DNA from: Fulvia fulva | Taxonomy: Eukaryota; Ascomycota; Dothideomycetes; Mycosphaerellales; Mycosphaerellaceae | Direction of reading: 5' to 3' | DNA length: 64,000 nt | Assembly: GCF_020509005.1 (NCBI RefSeq) | Contig: NC_063017.1 | Span: 744,001 to 808,000 of the forward strand | Shown here: piece by piece, positions 21,531 to 31,959 of the stretch | Position numbering within the stretch: position 1 is the first letter of the stretch | How the letters are laid out: the number at the start of each line of letters is the position of its first letter | Notes under the pieces: generated by a model | What the model saw: the letters and a program-made list of their open reading frames with translations, nothing else | Told to the model about the DNA's origin: nothing | Databases searched by the model: none | Program-made: the position numbers and the translations under genes

Positions 21531-22439
21531 ACCTATTATATTTCTCGATCCGTTAGCTTTTTTGTACTACCTATAAAGGTTACGCTAACGGTAAGTAGTA
21601 ATCCCGACTATAGTAGTAATAGCTAACTAGTAAATAGTAAATACGCGAGGTATTATTTATATACTAAGAAATACGACCTAGCGAACATACTTACCGTAAA
21701 CTACTCTTTAAAGTAATAGCGTTCCTCTAGGATTACTTAAGCGGGCTACTACTCGTTCTAACTTATCGGCGATAATAAGTCGGTAGCGGTAGTACTACTT
21801 AAGTCGCCTAGCTATATATAATACTACGCCTCGCGGCTATCCGGAGGTTAGTATTCGATAAGTCGAAGTAGGCTACCGGCGGGAGTCCTAGCGGTATCGG
21901 TAAAGACTATATAGTACTAGATAGTATTCCTAAGCTACTCTATAGCGGCTTATAGATAATAGTCTCTAACGAACGGGGTGTCGGAGCTAATACTATAGAG
22001 AATTAGTATATTAGTAGTTATATAAGCTAATGAAGACAAAAAGGGTCGAGGTTAATATTTACCTACGTTATTCTATAAGCCTAGCGAGTACTAATAGAAA
22101 GTGCTTAAACTATAGACGTTACGGGCGTCTTCGATACTAGCCTCGATAGTAGTATTATCGCGTAAGACTACGGTATTAGTATTACTACTATACTAGTCCG
22201 GCGGCGCCTCGAGTCTCTATATAGGAGTATATAGATATATTAACGCGACGGAGTACAAGTGGATATAGTATAGTACTAGCGAGGTTATTAGCTAGGCTAT
22301 ATAGATTGGCCTTATCACCCGAGTCGTAGTGACTATAAGGAGAGCCGCGGAGTAGATTATTAATATAACGGATATAGCTAGTAGGAAGGTAATACGATAT
22401 CCTATCGTATATACCGTTACCTTGATCTTGATCTACGTT
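21531..22439 (-). pseudogene. Multi-pass membrane-protein pseudogene with introns, left copy, unrecognised
   Basis: The minus-strand frame begins near 22433 with two hydrophobic stretches: ITFLLAISVILIIYSAALLI and then LITSLVLYYIHLYSVALIYL. A polar segment (VVLRDNTTIEASIEDARNVY) ends at a likely 5' splice site. The first putative intron (mirror of 55827-55900) has a TACTAAT-type branch site. A second (mirror of 56199-56285) starts with GTAAGT. Exon 2 reads best as DTPFVRDYYL, then FTDTARTPAGSLLRLIEY. Several TAG codons break it. Fungal SUR7/PalI-type proteins have a comparable build, but I cannot claim the family. Confidence 0.4.
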
Positions 22440-22626
22440 AGTAATTTCCCGATTCCGTAGAGGGTAGTTTTCGGAGAGGGAAGCTAGGTTTAGAAGCTAA
22501 AGGCCGCCTTTTAAGTATATCTCGCCTTTCGATACCTAAAGAATTTATAAATAGTTCCTAGCCTATATTAGAGATTGATTTACTAGTAATACGAGATATT
22601 TATTTACGGTTGATTAATCAAGATTA

Positions 22627-25600
22627 TATAGATAGATAGATAGATAGATTTGTTATTCCCCTGTTCTAGGACCCTATCCGGCCTATATAGGTATATATCT
22701 ATTGTTATATATAAAGGGAAACCCGAATAGGTGAAAACCCTTCCCGCCCCCGACTACTCCTTGTCTAGTTTAGCTTTCCCTCTAAACGTACGTAGTCTAT
22801 ATTACTACCCCGTTAGCCCCCGCTCCTAGCCGGTCTCGTCGCGCTACGTCGTGTCCTCTCTTCCTATACTACTCCTACTAGGCGGTACTATTCTAGCCAG
22901 CCCTTCTCTAGTATCTAGTTCGTAATACGCCGTAGGTCCTTAGCGTTATTAAGAAGTGCCCTAATCGTCCGGTTCCTCGCCTTTACTATCTACTCCCCCC
23001 TTCCTAGCGACTACCTCGGACAGACGAGGAGTACGTACCGTACGTTCTAGGAGCGATAGCCGTAGGGGCAGCTAGTATTCGTATATCCTAGAACCTTCCT
23101 CTATAATAGGTACCCCTAGAGGCCGATATGTTCGCTTCGTAGTTGGGTTGCTATGCTACTCTATGCCCTCGTAAGGCGGTAGTAGATAAGCTTCGGGGGG
23201 TGCTTGACCGCGGATTTTATAGCTAACTATTCCTTAGTTTGTCCCGCTAGCTAAGGGCGTCTACTATACCCTATAACCTAGTTGTTCTACCTCTCTTTCT
23301 ATAGTTGCTCTATAAACGATTTCTTACCTTCCTATTATATTACTAGCTGTTCGTCCCTTACCCGGTAGTTCGGCTCGTTTCCGGGTCGAATGCCCCTATA
23401 CGCTAGTACTAATTCGCGGGCCCTTACGACTGTACTAGCGATGACATTCTATACTAGGTACTGTGCCGACTTGCCTAAGTAGGAGGTCCGTAGTCCCTAG
23501 ATATATAGGTCGATCGGCGGTATAGCGGTCTCGTACTTAAGCATCCTCGTTAGTATCGACTTATATGCCCCGGTGACCTTCCTTAGGCATTAGTTTTGGA
23601 TCTTCGCTAGCGGCGCGACGAGTCCCTTCGATAGGTAGGCCCTCTTACCTAAGGACTATACTTAGCTACTATAGGTAAGGACTAGCCGTATAATAGCCGT
23701 ATATAGAAGTCGTGACTACCGGAAGTCCGCCCCCTATATAGACGTAGTGAGCCTCTAGTATAATGCTATATTCTGTTTAGCTTTCCGTAATATTGCCTAT
23801 ACGTACTTCCTCTACCGTAGCGCCGGGTCTACCTATAGTCCGAGGATCCTAAGCTGATTTGCCGAGTTAGTCGTATGCCCCTATATCTAGATAGAAGCTT
23901 ATATATTATAGAACCGTGGCCGGCGCGTAAAGTGTATTAGATTGTACTTTTCTAGGGCAAACCGAGCCCCGTGCCTCCTAGCCTAGTCCTCGTAGATCTT
24001 ATACTTCTCTTCTAGTAGCCTATAGTTCTCCTTAGTCGAGGAAGACTACGCTAGGATGTTTGTGTCGTCTACGAAGCCGCTCGCAGCGGTGTTCTAGGAT
24101 TCTAGGGCTGGGAGTAGCGTCGCTATAAAGAAGAGGAACAGAATAGGTACTAGCGTTAAGCCTTACGGGATTCTAGTATAGACTGCTTGAAATGGGCTTC
24201 TATACTAGCCGACTAGGATCGACGTACTACGGTTTTAGAGGTAGGACCGTACGAAGTTAACAAGCCACTTAGGGAGTCCCTTCGACCTTAGAATATAGAG
24301 TAGCCGCGGGTATAACACGTAGTCGAAGGCTCCCGATATGTCTAGGCTAAGTAAGGAAGCTACCTTGTCCCTATTCTTATACTAGATAGCCTTTATCTAA
24401 GAGGTGATAAGTTCTATCGCGGATAGCGTCGATCGCTATAGGCGCGTACCTATCTAGGTGTCCGGGAGTAGGGAGTGTTCCTCTACCGCCTCGGAGAGTC
24501 TCGTTATAACTAGCTTCTTAAGCGCCTTCCTAAGAGTATTAAGGAGCGCAATTAGGCGGTACGACTTCACCTACGTATAGTCTTCCTTCTACGGCTTACG
24601 TAGGACTACTGTCGTCGATTGTTTAAAAGCTATCGGGTAGTACCCGGTCTGTAGGCAGGCGTTAAAGATCGCTAAAACTACTAGGGCTAGTTGATCTCTA
24701 TACTTCTTTAGTAGCTCGTTTAGGATCCTATCCGGCCCCGGGGCTTTCTTCGCCGGCAACTTCCTTAGTATAGCGGCAACTTCTCCCTCGGACACCTCCT
24801 ATTAGACCGCGATGCTAGGGGCTAGGGGAGTAGAGCTATTTATGTCGCTTAGATTAGCCTCGACTAGGGGCGGGAAGAACTTGCTAGCTAGTAGACGCGC
24901 CTTGGCCTCGGGGTCGCTAACCGGGCTACTAGGCGATTGTAGCGCTAGGATAGAGAAGGAGGGGCCCTATATAGGGTCCTATCGGGCCTATTTCGCTAGC
25001 TTCCACATCCTCTCTAGCTTACCGGCGATTTCTTCTACTATAGCCCTCTAGCCGACTACTTTCTCCCTTCGTATTATAGCTTTCTTCTATTGGTATGCCT
25101 CCCTATATACGTTCTAGGCCTCCTCGCTATAGCTACTCGTCTATACCCGGCGGGCTCTCCTTACTTCTCTTACTACCGTAGTATAATCCGGCGTCTAGTA
25201 TAGTTTAGACTATATCGTTAGTTAGGTAAGCGGAACGTAAAGTGAGGTCGCTTTTCTTATTTTGTCTATCAACCCCTAGACTACTTCGTCTATCTCGTCT
25301 TTACTATTATATTACTACTACGCGATCTGGACTAGCCTCTTAGAGTCATCGAGGTACGCCTAGATGTTGGCCTAGTAGGCCTTTCCCTAGTTTAGCTTAG
25401 GGGTTCTCGCTAGTATACGTTATATCTATATCGTAATAGAGGTCCTGACTAGTATATAGTCTAACGACGCCTCGAGTTTATGTTCGATCCTATAGTAGGT
25501 TACCGTATAGTAGTGGCTATCTAAGATCTAGGAGAGGTCGATCGTGCCTTAGAGTCCCCCTCTCTTCTAGGTGCCTAGGTCCTTCGGGGTATTAAGGGCA

Positions 25601-27577
25601 ATTACGTTGCTCGCTATCAAGTCGAGTACTTCGTCGGCTATAGGGTACGGCTATATAAGGCTTTCCTAGGAAGGGTAGTATATATTAAAGTCTCCTACTA
25701 CGATGTGGCACCCTTGTCTCTTGAGCGCACTGTCTAGGTGTCTATAGACCCCTAGGTCGCGGCTAGACCTCGAGGCTAGCGGTTGTATATATAGGTTGTG
25801 TATCTAGGTACTACCTACGTAGAGGGAGGTAATATCGCCCCCGCCTTCTTCGTCTACGTAGTATACTACCTCCTAGTCGGATTCTAGTATGTCCTTACTA
25901 ATATAGAAGCACGTACGGGGTCTGCCGTCGCCTCGTAGGTATATCGTATAGCCTAGTAACTTGTAGGTCGTTAGTCTCTTATAGTACGGGTTAATCTATA
26001 GCTCCTAGATTACTAGGACGTAGTAGACGCGCGGGTCCGCCTCGTATAGGAAATGGTTCTAGACTATATCCTTACTATAGTTGACGTTATACTAGATAAT
26101 ACTAAGCGTGTCGAGGCTAGTTATCGGCATCGACAATTATTTCCTCTATATCGTCCTATATCCTACTGCCCTATACGTCCTAGTCTACGCCTATCGGCTA
26201 TATACTAAAGGGGAGCCGGGCCTAGTTAGATTCCCTCGCCGTAGCTAGTAGAGCACGTGGCCTCCCGTACGCCCTAGGTTACGTATCCTTTATATCGTTC
26301 TCGGCCCTAGGGCGCTTATACCCGACCGCCGCTAGTTAGTTCTAGTATAGGCTAGCCTTACGGTCGCCGTAGAATCTTAGGGCGACGGTTCTGTTTATAA
26401 TTGCCTTGTTTTTCGCTAGTTTCCGCTATAGGCATTCCGTACTATACGATAGGTAGTACCCCGGATAGTTCGCGTACCGTCTCGTAGTCGATATATAGTC
26501 CCTAGATATATAGTCTCCTACACAGTTCGAGCAGGCCTACTTGTTTGTACACGTATAGGTTTAGTATCTATACTGTTAGTATTTAAAGCATTAGAGGACA
26601 CGAAAGGATAAGGAGTGCTTTTCTACTATCTTAAGGCTATATTGCTAGACTAGGCCTTGTTCTATCGCTAGATCCGCCGCTTTCGCGTCTTATAGCTATA
26701 CTATTAGCGCCGAGGCCTTCTTACCTTCTAGCTATTTCCTATAGAGCCAAGTCGCCTTCTAGATTAGAGAGTTAAGAGTGACCGGGTTGTCCTCTTAGAG
26801 AGCGCGTAGGTAACCCTAGTTAGTTAGGTCAAACTCCTTAGATATATCGTAGACTAGGATCGTGAATTGTTTCGTTAAGACCTTCGCTAATGCCGTAACC
26901 TTAGATGCCTACTATAGCTATACCTCTTAGTGCCTCCTAGTAGTAGTAGAGCTAGTATAGATCTAAAGAGTGCCGTTAGACTATTAGTTCACTACGACTA
27001 CCCCTAGTTAGTTGATTCGTTAGGCGAGCTCCTTGTTCGATAGCTTCGTAACTTCGGCCTAGTCTTCCTTTACTACAATACGGATCGTAACTATATCGTG
27101 CGTTAGGCGGGGGCCTAGTATCGATACCGCGACCGATGCCTAGCTATAGGGGTGTTGATTCCGGGTGGCCTTACTAATCGCCTAGGACGTCGTCCTTATT
27201 TCTTATTACCCTCGGTAATACGATAGTACAAGCGCCGTACGTAGCTAAGTGATTATTACCTATAGAGACCGGTAAGGGAGCTAATCGTTAGTTTCTATAC
27301 TTTTTGCGACCTCTATAAGTTGCTACTAGTTGTCTTAGGGGGGCTTCGCCTATAGGGCCGTAGGCGCCGTTAGTGCCGTAGCCTAGGCTACTATTGCCTA
27401 GGAGTTGCCTAATGTAGCTAGGCACCTCCGCGGCGTTTAGAGCTAAAGAAATAGGGTGAAGAGAGCTTTAAGCTATCCAGATTAAATAAGGTAGAACTCC
27501 CTTAGTCCTAGGGGTAGTGGCCTACTTTATATATCGTTAGAATGGCCTTAATAAGAGCTTTCGAATGTGTCGTGTTT
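22627..27577 (-). mobile_element. LINE B2, heavily RIPed full-length copy
   Basis: It is colinear with LINE B1 from the TCTA-type tail at 22627 to the 5' end at 27577. RIP is far heavier than in B1, and open runs are short. The reverse transcriptase KKAPGPDR block is still readable near 24740, and the FVDDTN motif lies near 24060-24085. Its 3' two thirds (to 26018) are near-identical to B4, but its 5' third differs from B4. The 5' flank is gypsy G integrase and the 3' flank is the host-gene spacer. No TSD is visible, which suggests a recombinant copy. Confidence 0.9.
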
Positions 27578-28345
27578 TAGCGTAGAGATCGATATCCCTT
27601 AGATATAGTAACGGATAGGTAGTGTCCCGGTCTCTATCTCGGCTACTCTCGTCCTATATATAATATAATTACGGACGAATCTCTTAATCGTTTATACTAT
27701 ACGTAGCTAGCCGTAGTATCTACTAATTAACTCGAATGTCTTTTTACGGCCGGGATACCTAGCCGCGGGTATATCGTAGAAACGTTTTGTAATTAGAGTA
27801 CGAAGTTCTACTACCCTAGTAACTTCTAGGATAAATAAGCTATATCCTCCGTAGGCGTTCTTTATATAGATTATACTATCTTCTACTTTAGACGTACGAT
27901 TATCGATCTTATATTTACGTAATAGGGGTACTTACTAGTTCTAGGATAGCTATTATATAGTAGCCTAAACGGTCTCTTCGTTATATAGAGCCTTGACTTA
28001 TATAAGTAAATCCTACTATAGTACCTACTACGCTACCTCCCTCTCCCGTAGCTCGCTTAAATTGAGCTTAATATCGAGGCGAGCGGGCGGCAGGATGACC
28101 TAGCTCTAATACTATAGACGTAGATCGCTTAGATCCAACGGTAGATCTTATAATCGTCTAGTAAGACTATTAGGCTTTATACCCTATATACCTAGACAAT
28201 AGGTAATTTTAAATATAAACTATACTAGGAACTATACCTAGCGTACCTACCGTCTATTAAGTTGTTTCGTACTTATAAAGTATTCTAGGTTCTTTCAATC
28301 GGAGTAGATAATAACGGGATTGTTATCTATATCCTTCGTATAATA
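27578..28345 (-). pseudogene. Gypsy G pol fragment: RNase H end and integrase start
   Basis: Minus-strand translation through stops gives the end of RNase H (VIIYSDXKNLEYFISTKQLN near 28260-28310), a linker (LTRRLXDLPLDLSDLR), then the integrase zinc-binding region: RTLITKRFYDIPAARYPGRK near 27790-27830 and ELISRYYG, VRNYIIYRTR (the HHCC motif with Cys changed to Tyr by RIP). It ends near ISIST at the 5' boundary of LINE B2, so the catalytic core is missing. The upstream side is cut by LINE D. It is a fragment of a Ty3/gypsy element, possibly the same family as H. Confidence 0.75.
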
Positions 28346-28499
28346 GGGGAACTCGCTATAATAATAAACGAAGGGGCGATAGCGTCGTAAAAGTAAAGAG
28401 CGCCCTCGAAAGGCGGCGAATAAAGGGAAACGCGCGGAGCGACGACGCGCCCGGGAGAAACAAAATACGGAGACTATTTACTATAATGACTATAATAAC

Positions 28500-29905
28500 T
28501 ATAAGCTACTAACTAGAAGAACTAGTATACGAAACACGGTATAGATACGGTAGAATATACCGCGATTATATACAAAATTATAGCTACCCTCGCGAGCGCT
28601 AATCTACCCTATAAACGCGCGATCCGTAGCCTCCTCGAGAGCTTAGCTAAAGCGATCTAGGAGCTACTACGGGCGACGAAGGCGCTAGCGCTAGTAAAGG
28701 AAGTAACGAACGCGGACCTCCTACGGGAGATCTAGGCGCTAGGAAGAGCTAGGCCGGCGATATATACCTAAGCGGCTATAGTAGCCGTAGAGTGACTAAC
28801 GTACCGCGTTAGGCTAGTTTAGCGTAAGGTCACGATATATATAGATAACCCTAAAGAAAGAGAGCGGGTAGCGGTACTATTATACTAACGCCTCGTAGAG
28901 TAGGCGCGATAGGCTAGTAAATAAGACATTATTATAGCCTAGAAGCTAAAGAGTAGAGACGTACGCTATACGCTTATAACTATAGCGGGGAGACCGACGC
29001 TACTATAGAGCGTAGTCTAGGCGGTCGAGGTACTAAACGCGAAGAGCGTAGCGCCGGTCGCGCTAGTATACTAGGCCCTTATATACGGTGTCCGAGTTAA
29101 TACCTTCCTAGTAGATACTAGCCCGGTAGTAATAGGAGAGGCTATCGTAAGGGACAATTAGGCTACTATCCTAGGCCTCGTTATTACCCGGGCGTACTAG
29201 CTAAAGAAGCCGGAACGAATAGAGTGGAAATACTCGTCGCTCGTACTCGCGTATAAGTATAATAGCTAGAGAATCTAGGCTATAGAGAAGGGACTAGTCC
29301 TAGCCTACTCGTACTACTCCGTTAAAAAGTACGACTATACCTATATAGTAACCTAGTGCTTCCGGTACTAGGGATTCGGGTATACTATAAAGTATTATAG
29401 GTAGGAGACCTACTACGGCTACTACGCGAAGGTATATAATACCCGCGAATACCCCTAACCTAAGATAAGTAAGTGCGCTAACTACGGCGGGGACTATAAG
29501 GCGTAGATAGGCGGATATAGAGTAAAGAGATAGGTAGCGGAATAGGCGGTAGGAGCGCGCCTAGGTATACGCTAGGAAAGAGGAGGAATAGCGATAGTAC
29601 TATACCGTCTAAGAGTCGACGCCGACGGCTTCTAGCCGGTTATATATAGGAGTAAGAAGAGGAGGCTAAATAGCGATAGACGCTTAATATACGGAGTAGG
29701 CCGACTAGCGCTTACCGACCCCCGGGCTTAGGGCCTCGGATAGACGCGCCTCGATACGACGATATTCCGCCCCTACGGAGGTAGCGCGCCCTTACCGGTA
29801 GCTACGCTAGCGACGCCGGCCCCGTAATAGGATAACGAAGGCGAGGGCGAGGGCGACGAGGACGACAATATAGTAGTAAACCTACGGAGGTAGAAGGGGA
29901 AACTA
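28500..29905 (+). pseudogene. LINE D ORF1, zinc-knuckle protein relic
   Basis: From about 29340 the frame shows three CCHC-like knuckles with many Cys to Tyr changes: CFRYxGFGYTIKYYR, then YYGYYAKVYNTREYP, then KCANYGGDYKA. A Pro/Thr-rich tail and a very acidic end (NEGEGEGDEDDNIVVN near 29830-29880) follow. The N-terminal part is not readable with confidence. Its role would be RNA binding, as in other LINE ORF1 proteins. Confidence 0.7.
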
Positions 29906-29934
29906 TAGCTAATATAATAGTCTAACTATAAATA

Positions 29935-30956
29935 GTACGCTTACCTAGCTAACTATCGTATAGTATAACGCTAATAAGAGTAAGGACAGGGCCTAGAAGC
30001 TACTCCTTAGCCTACTATACCCTAGCCGGTACTATATAGTCGCTATCTAAGAGTAGTAGACAAACGGAAAGACGATACTTATAGACCCGAGATACTACCT
30101 TATAGTACCCTAAGGTAACTAGCCGGTAGCGCGGGTCTACTTCTACGTAAGTAAAGAAATCGCGATAATAACGTAGACGACCTATACCTACTCTAGCGAC
30201 ATAGCCTCTCTACGGCTACGCCTTACCGACGGTAAGATAATAGCTATCTATAACGCCTATAACCCGTACTTAGTACCGGGCTCGATAGAAGACGATAGCT
30301 AGTCGGCCACCCTCTACTAGCTCTTAGAAGCTCTTTAAGAGGAAGCTAATATATATATCCTAGTCGGCGACCTTAACCTCTACTACCTAAGATAGGGAGG
30401 CGATAGCGTACTCTCGGCCTATAGCGCCGTAGACGCGCTTATCGGTCTAGTAGAGGTATCCGGCCTTAGCCTAGTACTTCCCGTAGGCACGGCTACGTAT
30501 TAGTAGAAAAATACGACCTAGACGCTTAACCTAACCTTCGCAATATAGTAGATAGCCTAGCGGACTATCTTCTACGATACGGACCTAGAACTCGATACCG
30601 GCTATCTAGACTACCTAGCTATCCGTACGACGTTTGACGTAACATACCTATAGGCGCTACTAGCCCTAGAACTACGGCCTTAGTAGAAGAGAGCGGACTA
30701 GAAGGAGATTAAGAAGGTACTAAAAGAACGAATAACGGCCCTCGTACCGCCGGCACCTCTTAGCGTAGAGGCGGAAATTAATACGGCGGTAGGGAACCTA
30801 TAGTAGTATATAGTAAGAGTAATCCGGGATAAGATCCCCTATATCCGACCCTCGAAGTACGTGTCGCTAGCCTAGTCGTAGGAATGCGTAGATATAGTCC
30901 GTATAACGGTAGCGGCGCGTCGCCGGTAGAACGAGATAAAATAGGACGCTATATAC
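29935..30956 (+). pseudogene. LINE D ORF2, endonuclease domain only, truncated
   Basis: Frame: YNANKSKDRA, VGDLNLYYLRXGGDSV near 30360-30410, TXTLNLTFAXXXIA near 30520-30560, LDYLAIRTTFDV near 30610. The linker PSKYVSLAXSXECVDIVRIT near 30850-30900 normally precedes the reverse transcriptase. It stops at the E LTR, so about two thirds of ORF2 are missing. TAG and TAA codons are frequent. Confidence 0.75.
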
Positions 30957-31129
30957 TATTAGGTTTAGTACAACCTAATAATATAATAAGATTAGAAGAC
31001 TAAGCTTAATCGGGTTTTGTCTCGTAGCTAATAGAAGGTAAGGGAAAGTAATGAAGTAGTAACTATCTTGTCTTATAAAGACTAAGTAGTAGTAAGGTAG
31101 AGGTTAGGTTATAGTATATTCTAAATAGT
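30957..31129 (-). repeat. Left LTR of chromovirus E (3' LTR in element orientation)
   Basis: 173 bp beginning TATTAGGTTTAG and ending CTAAATAGT, matched by 36729-36901 with about six differences, mostly transitions. The TA ends fit TG...CA termini altered by RIP. The flanking 5-mers (TATAC on the left, GGTCG on the right) do not match, so no TSD is supported. Confidence 0.85.
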
Positions 31130-31214
31130 AATATTAAATAGTAAGTTGAACGCCTCGAAGCTATAAGGGATTCTTAGCGTTCCTAAATATAAAGGAGATT
31201 CGTTCCTTTAGTAT

Positions 31215-31280
31215 CTCGAATCACTAAGTTACTAGTAAGCGAGTGACCTCGAATTACTAAGTTACTAGTAAGCGAGTGAT
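31215..31280. repeat. Two tandem 33-bp repeats in the E 3' region
   Basis: Unit 31215-31247 (CTCGAATCACTAAGTTACTA...) is followed directly by 31248-31280, with two C/T differences. It lies between the antisense accessory ORF and the 3' LTR, where it could be a regulatory repeat (inference). Confidence 0.8.
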
Positions 31281-31429
31281 CTCGTATAGCGTACGTGATC
31301 CCGTTAGCTAATAGCCGTATATATCGTCGTAGCTCTATCTAAACCGTAACACTATCCCCCTTCTAGCCTAGCTTCGTCCCGAAGCTTATATAAGATAATA
31401 TAATGTCCCCTTATCGTAGGTAGGTAACG

Positions 31430-31932
31430 ATGTCGTCTTCTTCTTCTAAGAATCGTCTCCGGCTCGCGAAAGAAATTAACTAACTCGGCTGTCTAGTAGA
31501 TCTCGCGTACGATTATTGTTTCTTTAACGGATTCTCTTATATTACTATAGAGGGCAGTTTTCGTCTTCGTTACTTAGAGTACGTTCGTCGGGGTCGGAAA
31601 TACGTTAACCTTTCCTAGGAGTCTCTTAATAAGACTCGAGAAGAGTATCGAAAGAAGGTCGAGAAGGATAAGGAGGAGCTCGTAGAGGTTCTAGCGCGAC
31701 TTATACGGGACAAGGCAATACTTCGCTAAGCTAAAGAGCGCGCGCGTAAGAAGGCGTAGTGTCTAGAGGCGGAGATAGAGGCTTCTAGCGAAATTAAGGA
31801 TATTGATTATCCTACGGCGGATATAACTATTAGCCTCTCTCCTACGGTATAGTCCTCGATTAATCTCGTTAATAACGCGATTGACTTCTCTAGTCTCTCC
31901 GGTAGGAACGCCGTGTCCGAAGGTAGTAGATA
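31430..31932 (+). pseudogene. Antisense accessory ORF of chromovirus E, Cys-rich plus coiled coil
   Basis: A frame on the plus strand, opposite to pol, starts at the ATG at 31430 (MSSSSSKNRLRLAKEIN). It contains a Cys-rich block, DYCFFNGFSYI...RYLEYVRRGRKYVN, where several Tyr probably replace Cys through TGT to TAT change. A Lys/Glu-rich coiled coil follows (EEYRKKVEKDKEELVEVLAR). Only five or six TAG or TAA codons occur in about 165 codons. From memory, similar short proteins are found beside gypsy elements in other filamentous fungi. The Cys spacing suggests metal or nucleic-acid binding. Function is unknown. Confidence 0.62.
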
Positions 31933-31959
31933 GGTAAGTATTAGTGCTCGGATTCTTGT

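Larger units (their letters stand above)
15313..26018 (+). repeat. Left arm of a 10.7-kb near-identical inverted repeat
   Basis: The arm pairs in reverse complement with 51871-62581. Left plus right coordinates sum to 77894 through LINE A and the secreted-protein relic, then 77893 after a G/C homopolymer difference (7 against 8), then 77889 after another (4 against 8). The arm holds LINE A, both host pseudogenes and the 3' two thirds of LINE B2. Beyond 26018 the match drops to ordinary family similarity within LINE B and ends at the LINE B 5' end (27577 against 50309). Confidence 0.93.
28350..30956 (+). mobile_element. LINE family D, RIPed, 3' truncated at the E LTR
   Basis: Plus-strand element with ORF1 and the first third of ORF2, ending exactly where the left LTR of element E begins. 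The reverse transcriptase, 3' UTR and tail are absent. It is distinct from LINE A, B and C at the protein level. The 5' limit is estimated from where gypsy G coding sequence stops. Confidence 0.75.
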
